A DNA stretch of 64,000 bases from Claveliimonas sp034178805. Its GTDB lineage: Bacteria > Bacillota > Clostridia > Lachnospirales > Lachnospiraceae. The notes under the pieces were generated by a model, which was given only the letters and a program-made list of their open reading frames with translations, did no database searches and was not told the origin of the DNA. Location: the NCBI RefSeq assembly GCF_050314255.1, contig NZ_JBNPMZ010000007.1:1-64000 (forward strand), written 5' to 3'. Numbering within the stretch: position 1 is the stretch's first letter; every line of letters starts with the position of its first letter. Below are positions 25,889-34,551 of the stretch, in pieces. The position numbers and the translations under genes are program-made.

Positions 25889-26806
25889 ATGTATACATTC
25901 ATCATAAATCCCAATGCCCGCTCCGGTCTCGGCAGCAAGGTCTGGTCGGAACTGGAGCCGGAGCTTCAAAAACAACATGTTGATTACCGCGTACTTTTCA
26001 CCAAATATCAGCGCCATGCCACGCAGCTTGTTGCCGAATTAACCTCAGATGGTCAGAAACACACCATTGTCGCTCTGGGTGGTGACGGTACCGTTAATGA
26101 AGTTATAAATGGAATTAAAGACTGCACCAAAGTTACTCTGGGCTATATTCCCATCGGGTCAAGCAATGATTTTGCCCGATATTTTCACCTGAACTCAAGT
26201 CCTGTGGAAGCTCTAAAGCGAATCCTTTCCCCCACCGGATATTCTTATATGAATCTGGGCGTCGTGACATACCAGAATAAGCGCAGGCGTTTTGCGGTAA
26301 GCTCGGGTATTGGTTTTGATGCTGCCGTCTGTCATCAGGCTGTCATATCCAGGCTTAAGATTATTTTAAACCGCCTGCATCTTGGCCGCCTGACTTACGT
26401 AGGCATTGCTCTGGACCGAATCATTCATTCTACGCCGGGGCATATGAAGCTTATACTTGATAACGGCAAGGTTCTGGAATTCGAAAAAACTTTTTTTGCC
26501 ACAGCCATGAATCACCCCTACGAAGGTGGCGGGTTCAAATTTTGCCCGAATGCCAATCCCTGTGATGATGTTCTAAACGTGACGGTCATCGCAGGGCTAC
26601 CCAAATGGAAGATTCTTCTGCTCCTTCCAACCGCTTATTTCGGATGGCACACACATTTTCACGGAGTATATACATACACCTGTAAAGAAGCAGAGATAGA
26701 AAGCGAACAGGCTCTTCCCGTACACACCGACGGAGAACCCGTATTCCTGCAGCGGAACCTCCATATGTCTCTGGAACAAGAACACTTAAAGATTATTACC
26801 AGTTAA
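25889..26806 (+). CDS. Diacylglycerol/lipid kinase (DagK/YegS/LCB5 family)
   Basis: A 305-residue lipid kinase. FIINPNARSG at the N-terminus and GGDGTVNEVINGI near residue 62 form the ATP site, IPIGSSNDFAR follows near 90, and the C-terminal beta-sandwich includes VHTDGEP near 284. It probably phosphorylates diacylglycerol or a related lipid at the membrane face. AGAGGAAG lies about 8 nt before the ATG at 25889; the upstream frame is untranslated. GDPD and PAP2 genes follow on the same strand, making a lipid-turnover neighbourhood. Confidence 0.9.
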   Translation: MYTFIINPNARSGLGSKVWSELEPELQKQHVDYRVLFTKYQRHATQLVAELTSDGQKHTIVALGGDGTVNEVINGIKDCTKVTLGYIPIGSSNDFARYFHLNSSPVEALKRILSPTGYSYMNLGVVTYQNKRRRFAVSSGIGFDAAVCHQAVISRLKIILNRLHLGRLTYVGIALDRIIHSTPGHMKLILDNGKVLEFEKTFFATAMNHPYEGGGFKFCPNANPCDDVLNVTVIAGLPKWKILLLLPTAYFGWHTHFHGVYTYTCKEAEIESEQALPVHTDGEPVFLQRNLHMSLEQEHLKIITS

Positions 26807-26816
26807 GGAGTCCCAT

Positions 26817-27638
26817 ATGAAAATTTTTATCCTGACAATTTTTTGTCTGTTGATCCTGTTATACCTTTTTGCCATCTGTCCCCGCCTTACAAAAAAGAAG
26901 AACATGGCACGTTTACATCACACTATGTTTGCTCATCGGGGATATCACTGTGCAGACCGTCTGATTCCTGAGAACTCCATGGCTGCATTCAAGGCTGCTC
27001 TGGATCACGGATACGGAATAGAGCTGGATATTCATCTGACCCGCGACGGTCAAATTGCCGTATTTCACGATGATGACCTGGAACGGATCTGCCATGTGTC
27101 AGGAAAAATAGAGTCTTATACCTTTGAGGAGCTACAGCAATTTCATCTGTTGAATACCAGTGAACGAATTCCCCTTCTGTCAGATGTTCTCACACTGGTA
27201 AACGGAAGAGTTCCTCTCTTAATTGAATTAAAAATTCCCGGCAGATCATTAAAACTCTGCCAGGCTGCATATACTGTATTAAAGGATTATAAAGGTGTTT
27301 ATCTGATCCAGTCCTTTCACACACTGGGGATTCTCTGGTTTCGATTGCATGCTCCTCACGTCCTGCGGGGGCAGCTTTCTTCCAACCTGACCGCTTCCGA
27401 TCCGGACAAGCCATGGTTCCTGACTTTTCCGGTCAGACACCTGCTATCCAACTGGATCGCCCGGCCGGATTTCATTTCATATAAAATGAAGGATCTCCCC
27501 AACCTGTCAGTCTCACTGTGTCGTCATCTTTTTGGGATTACAGTTGCAGTGTGGACTCTCAGAACCGAAAGTGCACTGAAACAGGGGCTGAAATCATATC
27601 ACATTCAGATATTCGAGAAAAAAGCTGAAAATTATTAA
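26817..27638 (+). CDS. Glycerophosphodiester phosphodiesterase-family protein
   Basis: A 273-residue protein with one N-terminal membrane helix (residues 2-20) followed by a GDPD TIM-barrel. The catalytic pattern is clear: AHRGYH near 40, PENS near 53, ELDIHLTRDG near 73 and FHDDDLERIC near 88. It hydrolyses glycerophosphodiesters to glycerol-3-phosphate and an alcohol, probably at the membrane. It begins 10 bp after the lipid kinase gene, so the two are co-transcribed. Confidence 0.9.
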   Translation: MKIFILTIFCLLILLYLFAICPRLTKKKNMARLHHTMFAHRGYHCADRLIPENSMAAFKAALDHGYGIELDIHLTRDGQIAVFHDDDLERICHVSGKIESYTFEELQQFHLLNTSERIPLLSDVLTLVNGRVPLLIELKIPGRSLKLCQAAYTVLKDYKGVYLIQSFHTLGILWFRLHAPHVLRGQLSSNLTASDPDKPWFLTFPVRHLLSNWIARPDFISYKMKDLPNLSVSLCRHLFGITVAVWTLRTESALKQGLKSYHIQIFEKKAENY

Positions 27639-27654
27639 GAAACCGTGAACAAGG

Positions 27655-27683
27655 TTGTTGATTCCTTTTTTTCATGTTATAAT
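27655..27683 (+). promoter_or_regulatory. Promoter of the PAP2 gene
   Basis: TTGTTG (27655-27660), 17 bp, TATAAT (27678-27683). Confidence 0.7.
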
Positions 27684-27738
27684 CCCAATGAATCATGAGT
27701 ATAGTATTTCACACATGTTTTGAGAGGTGTAATGACCA

Positions 27739-28398
27739 ATGAAATTAAAGAAGTTCTTAAAGAAATACAGTCACGCATGGGTACTTCTGTATGGATTTAT
27801 TTACATGCCATGGTTCCTGTACCTGGAACGTCATGTAACAACTCATTATTATCGGATACATTCTCCGCTTGATGATTACATTCCGTTTGTTGAGTATTTC
27901 ATCATACCGTATCTGCTGTGGTTTGCATTTATTGCAATCACTGCACTGTATTTCTTTTTCACGGATAAACAGGGATTTTACAAATTAGCCACTTTTCTGA
28001 TTACCGGCATGACAATTTTCCTGATTATATGCACCATTTTCCCTAATGGATTGAATCTCCGTCCTGATACTTTCGCACGGGATAATATTTTTGTGGATAT
28101 GGTAAAGCAGTTGTATGCGGCGGATACTCCAACCAATGTACTCCCCAGCATTCATGTATTCAATTCACTGGGTGTCAGCTTTGCAATCGCCCACAGTGAA
28201 CGGTTAAAGAAAAAACCTTATATTCAGTATGCTGCCTATATTCTGGCGGGACTGATCATTCTGTCCACCGTTTTTCTGAAACAGCATTCCGTTACCGATG
28301 TTATCGCCGCAATGGTGATGGCCGGAGCGGTCTATCCATTTGTATATGTTCCGGCCAACCGGAAGGCTACGAGCCTCTCCCATCAGCCGGTAATATAA
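27739..28398 (+). CDS. PAP2-superfamily phosphatase, membrane-bound
   Basis: A 219-residue membrane protein with about six helices. Motifs 2 and 3 of the PAP2 phosphatase superfamily are present as LPSIHVFNS near residue 135 and FLKQHSVTDVIAA near 177, with the catalytic histidines. The overall layout resembles the inositol-phosphorylceramide-synthase-like branch, where PSGH is PSIH. A lipid phosphate or undecaprenyl-type substrate is likely. It has its own promoter but follows the lipid kinase and GDPD genes. Confidence 0.83.
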   Translation: MKLKKFLKKYSHAWVLLYGFIYMPWFLYLERHVTTHYYRIHSPLDDYIPFVEYFIIPYLLWFAFIAITALYFFFTDKQGFYKLATFLITGMTIFLIICTIFPNGLNLRPDTFARDNIFVDMVKQLYAADTPTNVLPSIHVFNSLGVSFAIAHSERLKKKPYIQYAAYILAGLIILSTVFLKQHSVTDVIAAMVMAGAVYPFVYVPANRKATSLSHQPVI

Positions 28399-28450
28399 AT
28401 CATGTATTCACATGACTGGCGTATTTACATTTATAAAGGAGGAATAAACC

Positions 28451-28879
28451 ATGACAATTTACGCAGAACTCAGTGAAAACTTACTTACAGGAAATGAGAT
28501 GATTGATTCCCAGCACAAAGAACTGATTGAAAAAATCAACGCTGTTCTGAAGAGCTGTGAGCAGAGCAATGATAAAGTCGTTGCCGTTAATACTCTGGAT
28601 TTCCTGGAAGAGTATACAAATTATCATTTTTCTGCTGAAGAACAGCTTCAGAGAGAGATCGACTATCCAGGATTTGCAAAACACAAAGCGCAGCACGATG
28701 CATTCAAACAGACAATTGCTGATCTGCAGGATATGCTTCAGGAAGAAGAAGGTCCTTCCCCGGCATTTGTTGCAAAGGTTCAGGAAAAGGTTGTTGAGTG
28801 GCTTTACGTACATATCGAAGGCTTTGACCGCTCCGTTGCAGAATATAAGAACATGCGTGATAATAACGAGAGACTGTAA
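28451..28879 (+). CDS. Bacteriohemerythrin
   Basis: A 142-residue four-helix protein with the complete non-haem di-iron ligand set: H22, H59, E63, H78, H82, H121 and D126. Single-domain bacterial hemerythrins bind O2 and in anaerobes probably buffer or sense oxygen or iron. AGGAGG lies just before the ATG and a strong terminator follows, consistent with an abundant monocistronic protein. It precedes (convergently) a double-cubane Fe-S protein that would need oxygen protection; that link is only suggestive. Confidence 0.95.
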   Translation: MTIYAELSENLLTGNEMIDSQHKELIEKINAVLKSCEQSNDKVVAVNTLDFLEEYTNYHFSAEEQLQREIDYPGFAKHKAQHDAFKQTIADLQDMLQEEEGPSPAFVAKVQEKVVEWLYVHIEGFDRSVAEYKNMRDNNERL

Positions 28880-28882
28880 GCA

Positions 28883-28919
28883 AAAACAGATTGCGTTTTG
28901 GCGCAATCTGTTTTTTTAT
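28883..28919 (+). terminator. Terminator after bacteriohemerythrin
   Basis: ACAGATTGCG (28887-28896) pairs with CGCAATCTGT (28903-28912), followed by TTTTTTT. The A-run before it makes it bidirectional for the convergent gene ending at 28952. Confidence 0.92.
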
Positions 28920-28951
28920 TACTTTAAAACTCTATTTGATATAAAAGCATC

Positions 28952-30103
28952 CTACAGCATCTCGATAAATGCTGCAATTCTTGTATTCAGCTGACCAATG
29001 TCTGCTTGAGAATAATCTGTCTCCACTGAAATATAAGGAATTCCCTTCTTCTCATTTACAAATCTGCGGATTCCGAAGGATTCCACATTGTATGTATGAC
29101 AGGCCTGCAGAATCATCTCTACCACACCGTCTACCTTATACTCATCAATCAGTCTTCCCAACAGCTCCAGACGATTCGGGTTCGGTGTCATAACTGAACA
29201 TCCAATAGACAGATACCGTCTTGCCAGTGCATCGTACACATCAGGATTATCTTCATCAACCAGCTTGTCAATAGATTTTGCACCAGAACAGCTCTCATAA
29301 GTTACAACAATACCGCCATTGTCCTCAATAGCTCGAATTACCTTTTCTGTTGCTCCTCCGATCGGGCATCCGGTCACCAGAATACGTGGTTTCTTCTCTT
29401 CCATCTTTCCCTCTGCATATTCTTTTTTTATTTTCTCTACCAGAGCATTTACCTCTCCCGGAATTGCAGCACGGTCGAATTTGAATGTACTTCCATAAAG
29501 TACTTTGAAAAGATCCTGTCCTTTAATCGGAGCCGGGTCATTCCTCATTACTTCATAAAGAGAACGAAGAGAACGTCTTACTTCATTGTTGGTCTTGATT
29601 GCACCACGAATCATATCCTCTGTAATCTCCACGTCGAATTTCTTCTCCAGATATTCCTTAAAACGGATGATCTCACTCTTCCAAAGCTTCAGCGCTTCCT
29701 CTCCCTGAGTATTCGGAAGTTCCATTAAGAATACATCTTTAAATTCAGACATATACTCGTACATCTTTTTCTTCCCATCACAGGTAGTTTCCCCTACTAC
29801 TACATCTGAGAAATAGAAAAACGGACATTTATCCGTAATTGCAAATCCATAACTGGATTTGATCAGCGGACACAGATTTTTCGGCAGATACTTCTCTGCC
29901 TCTGCAATTGTCTCGTCAGATGTAGAGCATAAACCAACAGTTGCTGCTCCCATTGCCATTGCAATCTCCTGTGGGAAATAGGTACAATATGCTCCCACAA
30001 CCGGCACACCCTTATCTTTTAACTGTTTTACCCCAAGAAAAGAATTCTTGCGCTGTTCTGCGAATTCTTCAAACACCTCTGGCAAATCTTTAATTACTTC
30101 CAT
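28952..30103 (-). CDS. Second double-cubane/2-hydroxyacyl-CoA dehydratase-family protein
   Basis: A 383-residue paralogue of the protein at 15055-16329. The shared motifs are GAYCTYFPQEI, NLCPLIKSSYG, DKCPFFYFSD and VGETTCDGKKKMYE, then GCPIGG, ESCSGAKS and IGCSVMTPNP. Cysteine spacing again fits a double-cubane cluster protein reduced by an ATP-driven activase. No activase is next to it, so it may share the one at 13991-14752. Its upstream region contains a 15-bp sequence identical to part of the corrinoid operon's control element. Substrate unknown. Confidence 0.83.
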   Translation of the reverse strand: MEVIKDLPEVFEEFAEQRKNSFLGVKQLKDKGVPVVGAYCTYFPQEIAMAMGAATVGLCSTSDETIAEAEKYLPKNLCPLIKSSYGFAITDKCPFFYFSDVVVGETTCDGKKKMYEYMSEFKDVFLMELPNTQGEEALKLWKSEIIRFKEYLEKKFDVEITEDMIRGAIKTNNEVRRSLRSLYEVMRNDPAPIKGQDLFKVLYGSTFKFDRAAIPGEVNALVEKIKKEYAEGKMEEKKPRILVTGCPIGGATEKVIRAIEDNGGIVVTYESCSGAKSIDKLVDEDNPDVYDALARRYLSIGCSVMTPNPNRLELLGRLIDEYKVDGVVEMILQACHTYNVESFGIRRFVNEKKGIPYISVETDYSQADIGQLNTRIAAFIEML

Positions 30104-30165
30104 TGCTGTCCCTCCATTGACTAAATTATTTTCCTTAAGTACTATTTTATCACTTTAAGATACAT

Positions 30166-30180
30166 GACACTAATCAATAA
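30166..30180 (-). promoter_or_regulatory. 15-bp sequence shared with the corrinoid operon promoter
   Basis: The minus strand reads TTATTGATTAGTGTC here and again at 52979-52965, where it is the promoter-proximal half of the 30-bp repeat element. The second half is not recognisable here, so this is at most a single half-site about 65 bp upstream of the double-cubane gene. Confidence 0.35.
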
Positions 30181-30212
30181 ATATAATAAAAGAGGTTAAT
30201 TATAGAAAAAAT

Positions 30213-31988
30213 CTATCGGTATTTATCCTGCCCCAGCCGGATATTCAGGTAACTGGTGTATGCTTCAAAAGCTGACGGAATAGGATATGACTCCTGTACC
30301 TTATCCGGATGAAGGAAAATCATTGGCTCCAGACAGTTCTTTTCCAGCTCATCCACCTGTATCAGATATCCTGTCATCTGCCATTCCACATGGCTGAAAA
30401 TATGCTTTGCTTTTCCCAACGTCTTTACCCGCACCGGAGTAAGCCCGATGCTCTTGCTATAGGCAATAACTTCATCCTGAGTCCATTCTCCTTCTACATT
30501 TGGAAGCTCATAAAGCCCTGCCAGCAGACCTTTTTTCGGACGTTTCCGAATGGCAGCCGTATCTCCGTCCCGGAAAATAAGCACCGTACGCTTTTCAATC
30601 CTACGTTCCTTTCCCTTTGTCTTCACCGGCAGTTCCGTCTCCCGGCCCTGTGCATGAGCCCGACAGATGTTTGCCACGGGGCAAATATCACACTTGGGCT
30701 CTCCATTGGGTACACAGACGATTGCTCCAAGTTCTATCATTCCCTGGTTAAAATCACTGGCAGCATCTGCCGGGATTACAGCTTCCAGCCATCCTTCCCA
30801 TTTTCTCCGGACACTTTGCTTCATAATATCTTCTTCGCTTCCCAGAACACGTGAAACCACCCGCAGAACATTACCGTCCACTGCCGGTTTTGGAATTCCG
30901 TAAGCAAAGGAACTGATTGCCCCGGCCGTGTAATTTCCAATACCTTTTAGTGACAGAATTTCTTCATAAGTATCTGGAAATTTACCATGATAATCCACCA
31001 CAATCTGCTGTGCAGCCTTTTGCATATTTCTCACCCGGTTATAATAGCCCAGCCCTTCCCACAATTTCAGCAGGGTATCTTCTTCCGCTTCCGCAAGGTC
31101 TTTTACTGTCGGTAAGGCTTTCAGGAATCTCTCATAGTAGGGCTTTACCGCTTCCACCCTGGTCTGCTGCAGCATAATTTCTGATACCCATACCCGGTAA
31201 GCATCCGGATGATTTCTCCAGGGAAGATCCCTTTTATTCTCCCTGTACCAGTCTGTCACAGGCTCTGCCATCTCGTGCAGTTCCGGCGCCTCCAATACCA
31301 CCGGCACCCGACAATCAAGTTCGATACCGTCACAGGTCACCTGACAGTCCCAGGCTTCTATCTTCACGCCGTTTTCAGCTGCTTCTTTCAGAGCTGTTCC
31401 AAATGCCGGATGGGTATCTATATTTGGCGTAAAATATCGTACCCCTTTCATTTGTATCACGAAGAAAATGCAGGCCTCATATCCCTCTTTAACAGCTTTT
31501 TCAAGTTCTTCCACATGTTTGACAGCACGTTCGCTGGGTGCATCCGGAAATCGAGCTACTCCGTTTTCCTCCAGTGTCACCCCTTTGACCTCAATCAGAA
31601 TTTTTCGAACCCTCTGCTCTTCTTCTATCTCCAGATACAGGTCTATTCTGGAATTCCCATAAGTATACTCCGGCCGGATACATCGGATTCCCCTCTCATT
31701 CTTCTCCAACCATTCCTGTACCGCCTTATTGGGAATTTGAGAATCCATGTTGATCATACGTATTCCCTCGGTAGTCTCTTTTTCCACTGCAATCAGATCC
31801 CACTTTGTTTTACGAGAAATATTATCACTTTCCTGCACATAAACAGTCACACCGGATTTCAGCAGTTCGGCACATCTTCCTGTATTTTTCACATGCACGG
31901 TTTCTTTTTTTCCATTGATTTCTATATAGGCAATAAAACGATTGGGACGTTCTATGAACGTCCCTTTCTGTATCCTCGAATATTTCAT
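30213..31988 (-). CDS. mutY: SfsA-MutY fusion: predicted nuclease plus A/G-specific adenine glycosylase
   Basis: A 591-residue two-domain protein. Residues 1-235 match SfsA, with NTGRCAELL near 35 and a PD-(D/E)XK-like set in RIDLYLE (D116) and ILIEVKGV (E133, K135). Residues 240-590 are MutY: catalytic E270 in WVSEIMLQQTR, helix-hairpin-helix SLKGIGNYTAG at 346-356, D371 in AVDGNVLR, and the [4Fe-4S] ligands C425, C433, C436, C442. A C-terminal NUDIX-like 8-oxoG recognition domain starts near 465. MutY removes adenine opposite 8-oxoguanine; SfsA has reported nuclease activity. The frame is continuous with no stop or frameshift, so the fusion looks genuine. It follows the ferredoxin gene by 9 bp. 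Confidence 0.92.
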   Translation of the reverse strand: MKYSRIQKGTFIERPNRFIAYIEINGKKETVHVKNTGRCAELLKSGVTVYVQESDNISRKTKWDLIAVEKETTEGIRMINMDSQIPNKAVQEWLEKNERGIRCIRPEYTYGNSRIDLYLEIEEEQRVRKILIEVKGVTLEENGVARFPDAPSERAVKHVEELEKAVKEGYEACIFFVIQMKGVRYFTPNIDTHPAFGTALKEAAENGVKIEAWDCQVTCDGIELDCRVPVVLEAPELHEMAEPVTDWYRENKRDLPWRNHPDAYRVWVSEIMLQQTRVEAVKPYYERFLKALPTVKDLAEAEEDTLLKLWEGLGYYNRVRNMQKAAQQIVVDYHGKFPDTYEEILSLKGIGNYTAGAISSFAYGIPKPAVDGNVLRVVSRVLGSEEDIMKQSVRRKWEGWLEAVIPADAASDFNQGMIELGAIVCVPNGEPKCDICPVANICRAHAQGRETELPVKTKGKERRIEKRTVLIFRDGDTAAIRKRPKKGLLAGLYELPNVEGEWTQDEVIAYSKSIGLTPVRVKTLGKAKHIFSHVEWQMTGYLIQVDELEKNCLEPMIFLHPDKVQESYPIPSAFEAYTSYLNIRLGQDKYR

Positions 31989-31997
31989 ACATTCTCC

Positions 31998-32426
31998 TTA
32001 TGCGTTTGATGCGGTAATTGCTCCTGTCGGACACATCCTCACACAGGCAGGCTCTCTGCCTTCCCGAATACGTTCGATACAACCGTCACACTTGACCATT
32101 TTCCCATTTTCGCCATAGCATATCACCTGCATCGGACATACAGATTCACATTTTCTGCATCCGGTACATTTATTCTGATCAACAAGTATCAGTCCCGTCT
32201 TCTCATCCCGGAAAATCGCCTCCTGCTCACAGACATGCATACAGGCGCCACAGTGAATGCAGCCCGGGCACACATTCTTCTCGAAACCTTCATCCTCACA
32301 GCATATCCGTTTAATCGAGCGAAAGCTTCTGACTCCTTCCTGATCCGGAGCATAATGCGCTGCCAGGCAGGCAGAATGACAGGCATAGCATCCCACACAT
32401 TTTTCTTTATCAAATTTTATCTTCAT
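31998..32426 (-). CDS. Four-cluster 4Fe-4S ferredoxin subunit
   Basis: A 142-residue electron-transfer protein with sixteen cysteines arranged for four [4Fe-4S] clusters: C10-C13-C16-C20, C53-C56-C59-C63 (upstream C42-C43 may be structural), CTGCRKCESVC at 87-97, and CDGC...CVRMC at 113-132. This is the HycB/DmsB/NrfC pattern that partners molybdopterin oxidoreductases. It has no Tat signal, so the complex should be cytoplasmic. It starts 1 bp after the molybdopterin gene stop, confirming a two-subunit enzyme; no membrane anchor gene is present. Confidence 0.92.
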   Translation of the reverse strand: MKIKFDKEKCVGCYACHSACLAAHYAPDQEGVRSFRSIKRICCEDEGFEKNVCPGCIHCGACMHVCEQEAIFRDEKTGLILVDQNKCTGCRKCESVCPMQVICYGENGKMVKCDGCIERIREGREPACVRMCPTGAITASNA

Positions 32427-32427
32427 T

Positions 32428-34515
32428 TTATCCTAATTCCCCCGCATCCGCAATTGCAACATTTTCCAGTCGACAGAAATAACTCTTATATCCGGGGAAT
32501 CCCGAGATAGGATCCACATAATCCTTATCGATCAGCTCATTGGCATCCCCTTTTGCGCTTCCATGATAAAGATGAACGGTCCCCGGCTGCCCTCCGACAT
32601 GATAAGCAGCAACTCCCGTCACCTCTCCGGCCGGAGAAATCACTTTCACCAGACTTCCGTTATCAATGCCATACTTCTGCCCATCTTCCGGATGAATCTC
32701 TACCAACGGTTCCTCCTCAAGCCCTGCAAGCCACGGCATCCGGTATACACGCGCATGAAAGAACTGAGGTTTCCTGCTGCCCGTATTTAAAATCATTGGA
32801 TATTTCTCCTGATCTATATTGGATATCTCCCGATAATCCTTATATTCCGGAAGTCCGCTGTATCCATGGCTGTCTTTATATTTTTCAAGTACCTGAGAAC
32901 AGAATTCAATTTTGCCGGAAGGTGTATGAAACGATTGTTCTTCATAAGTCTTTGTCTTTGGCATAAAAATGTTCCTGCCATTCATTCCTTCCGGATGAGC
33001 TTTTAATTCCTCCAGCGTGAGTCCTGACGGTTCCAGGATATACTGCATATATCCTTCATAGCCACGCTCCAGCACTTCATCATGAAGCCCCATCCTTTTT
33101 AAAACTTCCATGATAATCTCAATATCATTTTTCGACTCACCCAGTGGTTCAATAGCACGGTTGGAGAAGAAGAATCTTCCTCCCCTCAGCACATGAACCT
33201 CTTCCCGCTCATAAGATGTACATGCAGGAAGTATCAGATCCGCCACTTTGGCAGACTCCGACATAAAAATATCAACATCCACATAAAAATCCAGTTTTGC
33301 AAGTGCTTCCAGAAGATAGGATGGCTGCGGCCACATCCTGTGGTTCAGCCCCATTCCAAACACCGCCTTAATCGGGTATGGTTTTTCCTCCAGGATATAA
33401 TCTGCAAGCTTTGTGCACTGCGCTTCATCACAGGACAGATCAAACCATACAGGGAAATCCTGCTGCCCGATAGCTTCTTCTGTGTCCAGACGTCTCACCT
33501 TATGGAATTCATTTGCCGGAGAAAATGGTCCCGGCTGTGAACGGTTTCCGCCTTCCACATCATAATTACCTGTAAGAGCTGACAGCATAAATACCGCACG
33601 GTAATTCTGTACACCGTTAATATTATGTACGACCGGAGATGCCGAAAACATAATTCCTGCCGGTCCATTCGATGCAAATGTTCTCGCCGCAAGAATAATC
33701 TTCTCTGCAGGCACTCCCGTAATCTTCTCTGCACGCTCAGGCGGAAACTGCTTCACATACTCCTTATATTCCTCAAATCCATAGACATATTTTTCTACAA
33801 ATTCCCGGTCATACAGATTTTCATCAATTATAACGTTCGCCATGGACAATGCAAGCGCTCCGTCCGTTCCCGGGATCAACTGCAAATGAATATCCGCCTC
33901 ATGAGCAGTTACGGTATGGCGTGGGTCAACATTAATTACTTTGACTCCCCGCTTCTTAAGTCCCTGATACATGCGGCTCATGGGCGTATTAGAATGGTAG
34001 AGATTGGAACTCCACATCAGAATCGTCTTTGCATTCTGAAGATCCGCAGGACAGATTTCATTTCCATAAACGGAACGCCATGCCAGCGCCGCCGCCTGAA
34101 AACAGGTACTGGATTCTGTACAGAAATTGGGTGACCCATAGGCATTTGACAGACGCAAAAGTGCCGGACGGAACCACTTTGGATATCCTACATAAAACAC
34201 TGTCGACTTTGCACCGTACTCTTCCCGGATCCGAAGCAGATTCTCTGCAATCATGTCATAAGCTTCCTCCCAGGTAATACGCTCGAACTTTCCTTCTCCT
34301 TTTTTCCCGATTCTTTTCATCGGATACAATATCCGCTCTTTATTATAAACATACTGAAGGGCTGCTGCCCCTTTTGCACACAGGCTTCCTGACTGTTGCG
34401 GAGTATTTCTGGAACCCTCCACAGAAATCAATTTCCCGTCTCTGACATACGCATCTACCTGGCAGCAGGGACCGCAGGTACTGCAGCTCGTTTTTACGAC
34501 TTTTGTCTCACTCAT
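32428..34515 (-). CDS. Molybdopterin-dependent oxidoreductase, catalytic subunit
   Basis: A 695-residue DMSO-reductase-family enzyme. The N-terminal [4Fe-4S] ligands are C11, C14, C18 and C46, and ESSTC at 134-138 puts C138 as the probable Mo/W ligand, not selenocysteine. Molybdopterin-binding segments include NVDPRHT near 187 and the C-terminal domain from about 575. There is no twin-arginine signal. It lacks motifs that would name nitrate, formate or DMSO as substrate; it could be a dehydroxylase, hydratase or transhydroxylase-like member. Only 36 bp and no terminator separate it from the DUF4091 gene, so it probably belongs to the sugar-importer operon. Confidence 0.88.
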   Translation of the reverse strand: MSETKVVKTSCSTCGPCCQVDAYVRDGKLISVEGSRNTPQQSGSLCAKGAAALQYVYNKERILYPMKRIGKKGEGKFERITWEEAYDMIAENLLRIREEYGAKSTVFYVGYPKWFRPALLRLSNAYGSPNFCTESSTCFQAAALAWRSVYGNEICPADLQNAKTILMWSSNLYHSNTPMSRMYQGLKKRGVKVINVDPRHTVTAHEADIHLQLIPGTDGALALSMANVIIDENLYDREFVEKYVYGFEEYKEYVKQFPPERAEKITGVPAEKIILAARTFASNGPAGIMFSASPVVHNINGVQNYRAVFMLSALTGNYDVEGGNRSQPGPFSPANEFHKVRRLDTEEAIGQQDFPVWFDLSCDEAQCTKLADYILEEKPYPIKAVFGMGLNHRMWPQPSYLLEALAKLDFYVDVDIFMSESAKVADLILPACTSYEREEVHVLRGGRFFFSNRAIEPLGESKNDIEIIMEVLKRMGLHDEVLERGYEGYMQYILEPSGLTLEELKAHPEGMNGRNIFMPKTKTYEEQSFHTPSGKIEFCSQVLEKYKDSHGYSGLPEYKDYREISNIDQEKYPMILNTGSRKPQFFHARVYRMPWLAGLEEEPLVEIHPEDGQKYGIDNGSLVKVISPAGEVTGVAAYHVGGQPGTVHLYHGSAKGDANELIDKDYVDPISGFPGYKSYFCRLENVAIADAGELG

Positions 34516-34551
34516 AGTTCGTCTCCCTTACTTTAGAAACCTCTTACTTTA

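Noticed and set aside
30196..30220. TTATAG-AAAA-AATCTAT near 30200 as another full regulon site
   Set aside because: It is a small palindrome at the end of the fusion gene, without a partner half-site 30 bp away in either direction, so it is more likely part of a weak hairpin.
32428..34515. Formate dehydrogenase or other selenoprotein
   Set aside because: The metal-ligand position is a normal Cys codon, no in-frame TGA interrupts the gene, and the formate dehydrogenase His-Arg context is not seen.
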